A stretch of 64,000 bases of DNA from Plazaster borealis (lineage: Eukaryota; Echinodermata; Asteroidea; Forcipulatida; Labidiasteridae), in the NCBI GenBank assembly GCA_021014325.1, contig CM037466.1, forward strand, positions 15,960,765 to 16,024,764, written 5' to 3'. Position numbers and translations under genes: made by a program. The notes under the pieces are model-generated. The model saw only the letters and a program-made list of their open reading frames with translations, had not been told where the DNA came from and did not search any database. Positions within the stretch are counted from its first letter, which is position 1, and each line of letters opens with the position of its first letter. Below are positions 33,522 through 45,300 of the stretch, one piece after another.

Positions 33522-34340
33522 GAAAAGAGTTTTGTTTGATGTGTGGCAGACTGACAAGGCACAGTTTCAGTAAAGTTGTCCAGTAAAAATGCTTAGAAAT
33601 TAACCAGGTAATGAGGTATGCAAAAGGAGCAGGGAATCACAAGTGATGTATATTAATTGGCATTTGGGCTTGTATCCTGTTCTTTGGAGCAAGAGTTTGT
33701 TCGGAGTTCTAGGCAAATTTCTGTACTGAGTGACTTTATATTATGAGGCTCTGTTTGTGGGTAGAAAACAACTCAGAAGTGTGGTTTAAATTTAAAAGAA
33801 AAACTGACAAAACACACAAAAGAGTGTACAAATAGCACAGTGTTCATGTTTCACTAATTCACTTGTACTAGTGTTGTATTTCTCTATGGACATGACACAA
33901 TAAAGGAACAGGCGCATATCTCAATTCTGAAGTCCTGGACATTCCTTTTGTAATCAATACCTGTATAAAAATTTTAAAAAATAAAACACTGCCTCGACAG
34001 CTAAAAAACAATGTAGCAAACATAAATGTCATACTTGTTAACAATACCGCCAGATCCAGGGCTAGAATTTCAAGAAAATCTAAACTAGACCGCAGACTTG
34101 TAACTGGGGACTGCAAGTACACCAGAAATATGTTTACAAGACCTAAAATATTTCTTTCTTTTCATATTTTTGATTAACGTTTAGGAAGGATTGAAAATGT
34201 TAATTGTTATTAAATTTCAAGTATTAAATCACAAACTAATTAGGTAGTCAATTTTTCTCTGTTCTACCCAAGTATTAAATTTCTTAAAAGTATGTGTTTG
34301 GGTTAACAGGTCTATACTAACATTACTGGACTTTGGGCCA

Positions 34341-34872
34341 GTGGTCCATTGGTTATTGTTAGCCCTGTACATATCATGTAGATCTTCATCTTTATTTCAT
34401 CTTCCCAAACATAAAACAGCCGCATTTCAACACAGTTTATTATGGTCTGTGCCTTGCAACTGGAATAATCTCCACGCTTATGTAACTTCTTTCAGGAACA
34501 CAGTTGCTTTTCAACGCAAGCTCAAAGCACATATTGTTCAAAATCTCCTCTAATCCACGGAGCTTCCTCTTAGTTTTCACCTTATTGTGATTTCTCTATT
34601 TCACCTGTATACGTTGTGTTATTGTTAATTGAACCATCTCTCTGTAGCCACTTTAGTTCACAAAAAGAGTCTATTCTGTCTTAGTTAAATATCGAACCTA
34701 CTCACACTGTACTTGTTAATGTTAGTCCATTTGTGTTTTTGTTTGTCCGGGCATACCTACCACAAGCTTTTGCTTTTCTGGCTATGCCCCCATTTCCAAT
34801 TATCCTCCTACTGTTCTTTGTTATTGTTATGATGATTCTCTATTGGAGTGGAAAATAAATGTCTTGAAATTG
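34341..34872 (+). mobile_element. LINE 3'-end fragment with C-terminal coding remnant
   Basis: A short frame (34341-34553) ends with SLLWSVPCNWNNLH and RNTVAFQRKLKAHI, the pattern of the extreme C-terminus of Jockey/L2-group LINE proteins (WN-LP...F...LK..L). It is followed by a 3' UTR shared with the copy at 11160-11345 (GTCCGGGCATACC, GGCTATGCCCCCATTTCC, GATGATTCTCTATTGGA). The copy is 5'-truncated and dead. Confidence 0.65.
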
Positions 34873-35609
34873 TAGAATTAATGTTGAAAGACATAATGTT
34901 ATCTTTTAGCACTTGACCAATTAATCAGTAGGATTTTAAGTTAAAAGTCATTACCTTTTTATTTCACATGTTCAGAATTAACAATGAAATGGATTAACAT
35001 TGGTGACAGTTAGCTTTTGTAAATCACTTCTTGGAACAATGCATTCAGTGAGAATCTTAAAACAGCTTTTATTAAAAAACGACAACAGAATTACACCTGT
35101 CATTTACATTTCCATGTGATTTCTGGAATTTTGAATTAATTTCCATGGGTTATTCTGAAAATCAAAAATAAAATAGAAACTAATTTAAGGATTTATTATG
35201 TGTAACATGTGTAGTACGTTTAAAAAAAAATATAGCAATGCTGGCACACAAGTCTTGAGTAGCTCATAGAAATTAACCAGGCATATGTACATGTAAATAA
35301 GATTGGTTGGTTTTTAGAGTGTTGCTAATAATGTACTTATAAATTCAAGTGTTATGCGTGCCATTGCCCGTTATAATGCACAGCAGTTCCATCTCTTGTG
35401 ATGACCTGTGTGTAAGAGGGTCCATACAGAATAGTGTATAGTGCTTTTCTTTAGTAATAGTTAACTGTTCGCCAACAGAAGCACACAACTTTTGGAAAAA
35501 AACTTAAAAGGATTGTTAAACTGTTTGAAGTTTGTATATATGTAAATATATCTTTAACAGCTTACTTTAGTCAAGATTGCCTATTTAGCCACTTAATTGT
35601 CTACTTTAA

Positions 35610-35943
35610 AGGCCCTGTACACTATTGGTAAGATCGAAAAACACAATGTTTACAGATTCACACATAACTTACATGATTTAAAGTAAGTAATGATTGAAAG
35701 GGTTCCTTAAAATATTTCTGCCTAAAATGCTATCGTTTCTGAGAAATGAGTAAAATAATAGTTTTTATCACGCGCGACAATTTGAAAAAACAGAAAACAC
35801 ATAAGGTCTCTTTTCACTATTTTCTCGTGACCTCGATGACCAATTAAGCTCAAACTTTCACAGGTTTGTTTGTTCATGCATATGTTGAATCACACAAAAT
35901 GTGGAGTCTGATTTTGAGCTGTTACCAAAAGTGTACAATACCT
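35610..35943. mobile_element. TTAA-flanked MITE, 334 bp
   Basis: Bounded by TTAA at 35606-35609 and 35944-35947. The terminal inverted repeat is AGGCCCTGTACACTATTGG on the left and AGGTATTGTACACTTTTGG on the reverse complement of the right end. Non-coding. It shares the AGG start, the TTAA flank and the ...TACACTNTTGGTAA core with the element at 1420-1785, so it is probably the same superfamily (piggyBac or Kolobok type). Confidence 0.7.
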
Positions 35944-38900
35944 TTAAGTACGGTAGCCACTCGCTGGTTGTACAGAGTGTTTCTTAATTCAGTCAGAAGA
36001 TCATGAAATACTCTTGAACAATGAAGCAGAATATCAACAGAGTGGTTTTTTTAGCTGGAAGTTAGTCTTGGTTCAAGGTGATCATGATGTGTTGTTTTAA
36101 GTCCAACCAGTAATAATGAGGTTGTAAAACTAAATCATAACATACAACACTGCTGTATAAATACATGTTGGTTTTTTCGGGGGGGGGGGGGGGGGTGGAT
36201 GTTCCTGTGTATGTAGTCTTTGATTTAAACTGAAATGTACATGCAATTGTTTCGTAAACAGTAGGCCTATGTTTTGTTGAATTATAGAGTTAATACACTT
36301 TGTAAAATAAATTGTTTAACCACAAAATATCCTGGATTGTCTACACACATTTTATTTTATTATTTTGTTTTATTGCAAAACTGTCATTTTTAATAGTGAT
36401 GCAACCTGTGAAAGGCACATAAAACACTCCTCCAAATGAGACAATCTGTACAAATTCAAACTTCGGATACATTTTTCAGATGTTAAATTAACTCAGTTGT
36501 ACATTTAAATAACATCCCATTCATCTGAAACATAAGAGAGAATATTAACTAGTTTTAATGTTAATATTAACAATTCAATTGTAAATTCAGAGTTATGGTC
36601 ATATGCCCAAATCTCTGCAGACTGCAGTACTTATGGAAACTAATCATTGCATATTACATTTTATCTTCCAGCAGAGGTAATTCCTGGATACTGATTGGTC
36701 AACAGCCCTGATATATATACATATACCACAGCTACCAATCGATATCTCATGGTGCATACAGCTACCAGCCCATATCTCACGCTGTATCTATTGCTGTTCC
36801 AGTGTACATACGTGCGCTCGGCAAGACTCACAATTTTATTTTTTGCATGTCTTTTGGTAGCTGAAAGATAAAATTGTTAGCGCATGCACGCTCATGAATA
36901 ATGGACAACATAGCGCATCTGCGTCCCATATCTAACTTCGGCCTTCAACCTCATTAAATATGGGACGGAGAAGTGCTATATTTTCCTGTATTTCACTCAC
37001 GCTTGTGATAACTAATAGTAACTTGACTGTCATAATGATATATGGAAATCCTCCCTCAGGCTGGATAAATAAAAAGACCAACACAGATCAGAAATGAGCT
37101 ACTTGCAAGTTAAAGGGAGAGTACATCATTGACTTTCTGATGGGTAAATTCGCTCCAATTCTGCTACTTTTCAAAAACACCAAGCGACCAACCTGTGAAA
37201 ATGTTGTCAACTTCAGGGTCCCATTTTAGTGAAACAATAATGGTTGAAGGCAAGCTTTTGCAAAACAACCTACAGACAGACAAAGCCAGGTAGTCCCTAT
37301 GCGGGCTTAACAAGTTTTAAGACATGTATCTTGTTTTTCCTCTTAACCCCGTAGTTCTAAGAAATATGACATTATCTGAAGATTCAAACTTATGAACAAA
37401 CTGAGCAAACACAAAAACAAACCATTATGAAATAATAAATACACCAAATCAAATGAAGCAGGCAAAACAAATTATCATTACAGTTAAATTTAAAGTTGCT
37501 ACACAGAAAAAGAAAGAAAGAAGACAAAAAAAAACCATTCCAAGAATGAATCACAAAATCAAATGCTCACCAAGGTTTAGGATATTATTTTGCATGAAAA
37601 ACTTAATGTTTTGTGAAAAAAAAGAAGTCATTAATGGAAAAATAAATCTTCAAGAACCACTTATTCAGAATATCTGGTGCAACACAAAATAAATGTAAAT
37701 GTCTTACAAAACAAAATGTTAATGGCCTTACATTCAACACTTCCTCAAAGGCTTTGAGAGACTCTGCTAGGTCAAAATGAGAGGATTGCATCATGGTTTG
37801 ACCTTAGCGAAACGTCAGGCCATTAACAATTTTGTGCATTTATACCATAGGTGCATTTGGATGGTAGGCAGTTTGCAACAGCTAACGCTATTTTCTTTTT
37901 TTTTAATAATAAAAGAAAATCACAAAATAACATAAAACTAATTGCATCAAATTAAATACAATATTGATGCCAATCTTTTTTTGTTGAATTTGTATATGCA
38001 TTTTTCAATTATAATTCAGGCTGAGACTTGAGCATTCAGATGTATGCTTGAAAATTTAAATTTGGTTCGGTGGAAAATTTGATTAAAGTTCAAGGGGTGT
38101 TTATGACGATTGTTTTACCCAGCTTACTTGATCAAATTATATAATATTTGTATTGATAAACTAAATTATTTCAGTATCTTACCCTCATTATAGCCATTTG
38201 TATAATTTCCCTTAGAATGCCTAATCAAAACATTATGTACATGATCAATAGTTCTGCTAAAGAGCTGCTACATCGTAAAAGCTTGCTACATCGTAGAAAA
38301 ATAGTCAAATTTCAAATGAAATATTTTGTTTTAAGGAATAAATCGCCCCTGTGTAACCTAACCACCGAAGGTTTTACCCAGATCAAGAATAGACTTCAGG
38401 CCTGATACTTCATTCCTGTCAGGGCAAAGCAGCTTTTCTTAAGTTAAGGGCATCTCTATCAGGGAAATGTACATTTTTACAGGAATATTTCAAGAGGCAT
38501 CAAGGCAATGACCAGATGCATGGAGGCAGTTATTGCCTTCATGAAGTATTGGGTCTGAGACATTATGCATTGATGTCATACTACCAGTATCTCTGAAGTG
38601 AAATAATGGGGAGATAGTTGAAACACAGAGCTATATAACATGGAGCACTGGATGAGCAATGGGAGAGTGCTCTAATGCAGGAACATCATAAGATAGTGAT
38701 ACATTGCAGAGGCTGCATGAATGAAGGGAACTTGACTGTAGAATTGAATTCTTTGTACAGGAAATCCACCCTGCATAGTGCATACCATCAGTCTATGGTT
38801 CTGGACAATACCATTCTGCAGATCACATAGACTGCAGACCATATGGCGGTGCCAACCAGTAAGCAAGACTGCATAAAGGATGTGCACAGTGCTGGGATAG

Positions 38901-39357
38901 ATAACTTTTGGCTGAAAAACAGCACCCCTGTCAGAATGCAGCCCATCAAAGTAAAAATATCCCCCCAAAAATTGTTTATGGTGAATTTCATACCAGTGCT
39001 AAATGTGAAAAAGGTGTACTACCTTTTCTTATTTATTTTATTTTTGCTTGCAAAAATAAGTAACTGAATAAACATGTAAAAGCACAGCTACTACTCTGAA
39101 CTTTCCTGTAAACTCCAACATTATTTCTGTCAGTAAGCAGAAACAATTCTTTTCAGTAAAATCAGTCAGCAGAAAACTGTGGACTAAAAATCAAAAGAGC
39201 ACCATGTTGCTAAAATGCCACTCTGAAGGACACTGGATTGCAGAATATGGACTGCAGAATGCAGAATGCCAGACTGCAGAATGGCACACTACAGAGCGCA
39301 ACACTACAATTTATTACCAGACTGCAGAATGCCAGCCTACAGACAGCAAGAATGTCA

Positions 39358-42300
39358 TTACTCCCATTCTGTTGTCCCTGGTGGCTTGGCTGTCAGATCA
39401 TACATAACTCTTGATATGCCAGGAACAGTCAACACACTCTCCACTATTCTATTAAGAGCCTACAGGATTAAAAAAAATTAAAAAGGGACAAATTTTAAAA
39501 GATAGTAATGACTGCAATGGCCAAATAAAAAGAAAATACTTACACTTCATAAACGTTACTTAAAACATGTCAATCGTAAAAATAAAAAACATAATAAAAA
39601 TCAAGGGACCTGTGCAAAAAGAGAACTATGAAAAGTTTAATCATGTCATTAAAGAGTTTAAAATGTTAATTCCTAAAGAAAAGAAAAAGCATCACAACTT
39701 TACAGTATTGGCTTTCTTGAACTATACCTCTTCTGGTAAATGCTTCCCTGGTTGTGCTGGTATCCCAGTCATGAAGTCATTTGTGATGAATGTCCGTATG
39801 ACGATGCTTCGTTGACAAGAAGGCTGATGCATTGTGGGAAAGCGATCAAAATGAATAGGCACAAGGATGACAGGCATCTGGCTGATCTTGTTGTAATAGC
39901 CTAGACAGTTCAATAAGAGGGGATAACGGAATAACATCACAAACAGGTACCTCAGCTGAAGACAACAGGTACTGTATGAATTTGTTTGGTGAGTTTGGTG
40001 TAATGACAAATTTGAGATTGTACATTGTAATTACAAAATGAAATTATGATTTTTTTTTCTAACTGGAATTGTAGCAAACCTTTGCATATATAATAGAAAT
40101 AAACAGTATCAGTAAGACTAAATGACAGTGCTATCCAAGACATACAGAAGTAAATGCTAATTCAATACATTTAAGCTTTACTCTTTGACTTTGTAAGATA
40201 ACAGTAGCTAAATAAAATGTTTCAAGTATACTTTCAATTTGTGGCATCATTCCAAATAAAACAATAAAATAAGTGCAGATTTGTAAATTGCTTAAATACA
40301 AGAAACAAAGTTACATACAAATTTGTGAAGAAGTCAAATAATTATAAAGAAAAATTACAGAGCAGAAAATAAGTCAAAGACAAGAAAATATACCCATATA
40401 GGTTTTTAGCTCAAGTCAAGTAAAGTTGAAGCTTTTGTGAGCAAAGGTTAACTTACCACTTCGGACAAGTTCTGCTTGTGCTAAGTGGTCAGCTTGCCGG
40501 AGTGTGCCCAGCACACCAGGTGTGAGAAGAGTGGGGGTAACATCTGTAATTGAATCCTCAACCGGAGCACCAAAAATATAAACAACCCTAGAAGAAGTGA
40601 AAACATGTAAACAATGTTATAATGAAATAACCACCCCTTTCAGGAACAACACAATATTGTCATGATCAACATGATTAGACAACTTGACAAGGACTTGTAT
40701 TGTTCATTTATTTAAAAATATGCATGTACTTCATAGGCCTATTGATTCTTTATACTGATAGGCTCAAATGCTGTCAAGTTGGTTGCATTTTACACATTTG
40801 CTATGTAACAGAACTATGTTTTAATGTTCACATCATTTTCATTACAAAAGGAGAAAAGCAATCTATTTCTTTTCAACTCCCCACCCTAACCCTTCCTTTC
40901 AATGAAAACAATTTCCCTCCTTGATGGTCATGGACTCATGGTTGGTGCTTTCAATAATGGCGTCCCTTTTTTATTATATGGTCCCCATAATTCTTTCAAA
41001 TTGAAACGGGGCCAGTCCATCCAATAAACAAAAGAATTTTGTGTTCATTGCTGCTGTATAAAGTGTGTAATAAAATGATGCAAAAAGCACAAACAAGTTA
41101 TTGTTTCCTAGTTATTTGATTATTTGATTAAGTTTTTTTGTTTTTGTTATTATTCAATGCGTTCAAGAAGCTTCTCTGACATTACCCGAGTCAAGTCACA
41201 GTGCCACTCAAATGACATAGGGTGACCCAAGCTTACTTAGGGAAGCTACTCCCATTATTATTATTTGTTTGGTTCTTTTCAATTAGTAGGACTCAAGCAT
41301 TTTCTCTGAACTGTTTCCAAGGCCAATCCGTTTAATTGTGCTGATTCGCAGCACATTACTTAGGGTGTTTGAGTAGCTTCCTGATGTTACCCGGGTCAAT
41401 TCACGTCACAACTATGCTACTTGAACATCATAAGCAACCTCTGACTAAGTGGGTAAGTTACTTGAATCCCCAAGTCAAATCCGGGTCTCTCCGTTTAATT
41501 TGAGCAGCTAATGTTGTTGAGCTGGTGGCTGACCTGAGTCAGCCAGGGCCATTACTTGCTCATGAAGCAGATATACATGCAGTGGAAGCAGATGAGATCT
41601 GGTTAGCGACATCACATTTATGTACAAAGATGGAGACATGCATCAACGGTACAAATTTTGTTTGGGAACTACCCACCGTTCTGAATAATGGGCACCTGAT
41701 TAGGAAAAATCTTGTATTTTTGCCAACATTTTTGTGTGAAAATTAAATAGATGAACTTTGTTCCACACAAATCACATGAGAAGGTTATCCGTTAAGTCCT
41801 TGTAAAGGCTCACTCGTGTGACATGACCCAATTAACACCAGGGAAGCTAATAAGAAATAACTATAAATAAATAGTAAACTTGCGGGTACAACCATGTGTA
41901 AATCTCTTTGTGGGAGTGTTGGCTCTGAAAAGAGCCGGTGTGGTCTTGACGTTTCGAACAGTATTCTATGCTCGTCTTTTCAGAGCCAACACTCCCACAA
42001 AGAGATTTACACATGGTTGTACCCGCAAGTTTACTATTTATTTAGTTATTTCTTATTTCTCCACACCATGCAAAGCTTCAAACAATACTTACCAGGGAAG
42101 CTGTTCGGCGCATACTAAAACTGAAGTGAACCAGTACCAGTACTAGACATTATATTTAACACTTTTATGCCAAATGCACTTAGATTTTGACTGATTTGGT
42201 TTCTTCTATTGATACAAAATAAAATAAAAATCCAAGACAGGAGTGGCAGTTTGGGGGGTTTTAGGTTTTAAAGCCAAAAATTGAGTTGGTCAGAAATGGG

Positions 42301-45300
42301 AACCACAGAAATAAATAGGGAGGCCCTAAAAATAACACAAGATTGTTGAATTTTTTGTTTCTTACAATACCTGTTGATATTATGACATATTTTAGGGATC
42401 ATCTTAGCAAGTAGCAAGAGCTTTTCCCAGTCAGGATCAGAATGAGTACTTATTCCAGCTACGTAACTGTACGTCCTTCCATCTCCCTATAATGTTAAAC
42501 AGCACATGTACTTTCCATTACAGACATTATACAGTGGAATTTTTGCTGAATGCTGGAACGTTTCCTATTCAGATTGATAAAGATAAAGGTGCATCTACTA
42601 ACTTCAAATATTACCCACTCTAAAAATTAAATGAACAGCTGACATAATATTGCCTCCTTCTTGTATTACAGTTAATATCTTTTAACTCAATTACAGTTAC
42701 CCATATTTAAAAAATAATAATAATCAAGAAACAATAAGAATACAAATTTGTCTGAATGTTCTTTTACTTCCGTTTGTAAAACTCACAAAACCCTAGTGTC
42801 AAACACATAAAAAAAAATATTTACTTCAAATTTAGCTGCATTCTTCATTATTTCTCTTACACAAAATCACAGCATGTGAGATGTCATTCACTGGCGGGTC
42901 ACACTGATTTTCACATATGATGCCTAACATAATGTATGGGGTAAATGTGATAAATTTAAGTACATCTTTTTTCAAGGGACTGGCTTACCTGAACACCAAC
43001 TGATTTAATAGGTAGCAAGGTTGCACAGTACTGATCAGAGCATGTAATGGAGCAGAGTAGAGCTTGCTCTTCCTCTGTCATTGATGATGTGACTCGACCC
43101 ATTAATGCATGGGGCTGCTTGGAAAAAAACACAATAACACCATAAACCATAACACGGATAAATATCAAATAGTATGAAAATAACAAATCCTGAAAATTTA
43201 ATAACATTTTCCTCTTTGGAAACGAAGCTCCCTGGATATACAGGATGTTACATTGTAGAGGTTTACAGACTCTTTACATCATTTCAAATAAATCACTGAA
43301 GATCTGGTCAAACTCAGGGAAGTATATTCATCTCTGTGATGGTAAGTTTGGCTCTTTCAAGATAATCTGAAGGTGCAGGGAGATCAGTAAAAATCAGGAT
43401 AAACTCAGACTAATCACATACCTGAAATATTGAGGAAAAAAAATTAAAAGGTGCAATAATGCGCATTGTCTTTCATAATAAATTCTTAGGCAAACATGTG
43501 AAGATTGTTAAGAGACTGGTTTATCTGAACACCGACAGATTTTATCACAGATTGTTCAGAAGGATTTAATGAAATGAAGTAACCAGAACAATAAAACGCC
43601 ATGAAGTAAATCAACAGAAACAAGTCAAAGGTGTTGTTGAACAAACTGCTGACAGAAAATGCCACAAACTGAAAAATGGCAAGCACTAACAAACACCTTG
43701 CATATTGGCGAGTAACCTTACCTTCTTAATTGCTGCATTGTAATCTACTAAGATGTGTAGAATAGAGTTTGTCTCAACAAAGTCTTTACACATGTATGGC
43801 TCGTCAGCACAGATGACTCGAATTGCCAATCCGGGACCTAGTAACAAATAAAATGTAAAAACTATGTCAGAAATATCTCCTTTGTTCCACTATTATCCAT
43901 TAATATTTGCTATATTTATAAACACATGAATAAAATAAATAACAATTATTTTCCTTACCAGGGAAAGGATGTCTTTGTACTAAGTCACAAGGAAGCCCCA
44001 GCTCTCGTCCAAGCGCTCTCACTTCATCTTTGTGGAAGTCCTTCAAGGGTTCTACAACGCGACCATCACGTCGTAGCTGACGAACAAGCTCTGTATCATT
44101 ATGATGGGTTTTAATTGCATCTGCTTTGCCACTTGCCATGTGGGATGCACTCTCAATAAGATCTGGACGCAATGTCCCTGGAAAACAAATAAATGTACTT
44201 TGTCTAATACATGACATCAGCGAAAACAAAATGATCTTTAAAAAAGGGATGAATTTGTTCTTCCTTTGTGTTTTGTGGGGATCATTACTTCACAGAGAGG
44301 TGATGCACTGTTGACCTTATATCTTCAACTTTACCTTGTGCTAAAATGGTATCTTCTGGCTTGAGGTTCAACTCCATACAGACTTCTTCAGCGATCCTCA
44401 TAAAAGTATCCCCAATAATCTGTCTCTTCTCCTCTGGTTCAGTCGTAGTATTTAGCATCTTAGTTAAACGCTTAGCAGATTTGGGATCTTTCTTCTTTAC
44501 TGGGACAGTTGTTGTGCCGCAGTAGAAAGATTGAGATGCATTCACAACTAATGCACAAACAAATAAAAACAATGCAAAGATCATTTAATACAGTGCTGTT
44601 GTGTAGTTATTTATGGGATTTTTACCAACTTGCAAATGGCATAAAAATTGTTGTAAAGTCCGAGTACCTTGGAGACACTCAGGCGTCTGTGAATTGAAAG
44701 ATAAACTTCACTTCTCCAAAAAAGACTATACAGCATTAACGAGTTGAGAACATTACATTTTAAAGGTGAGACACGAGTTTCAGCCTTGAGCCGTATTAAG
44801 TTATTTACCGAATGTTAAACACAGATTTCATTTAGCTCACTTCAGATGTTCATCACATAAACTCCAAATTAAGTTGGTAGATAGAAAGGTGTAGCAACAC
44901 ATCAAAGAATACGCCCACACTGTGAGCAGGATATTGACAATGAAACACATTTTTGAATTGATTGTTCATTGTATGCCGAGTTAAGACAAAGTTTGTTATT
45001 GTAATTAGTGACAGTGACATATTGATGAAAATAGCAACATGAAATAAAGCATCCATTCGTAAATGACGGGAAGATCTTTCGTCTTCTGACAGACAAAAAT
45101 ATGGTAGAGACATTACCTTTAAGATGGAGACCTATTCTCTCAAGTGACTCCTGTACATTCTGAGTCTCATTCTTGCGCATGAATCCATTATCAATATGTA
45201 CTGCTAATACCTGATCCTCATCAAGTGCCTAGGAAATATAAGTGCACATAAAATAGGATTAATTAACGCCTAAAGTTGGTAAAACAGATGTCAGAAAAAC

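Larger units (their letters stand above)
33522..39357. other. Convergent intergenic region between PPP1R7 and GMPS
   Basis: Contains the PPP1R7 3' flank (AATAAA at 33899), a LINE 3' fragment (34341-34872) and a TTAA MITE (35610-35943), each listed separately. A 17-G run lies at 36179-36195. Around 36670-36800 CAGCTACCA-CCGATATCTCA-like segments repeat twice. The rest is AT-rich with no supported exon; frames at 37453, 38217, 38672 and 39204 look like chance. Confidence 0.5.

Noticed and set aside
41880..42146. 88-codon and 74-codon overlapping plus-strand frames
   Set aside because: Both run through the foldback element and mirror each other on its two arms.
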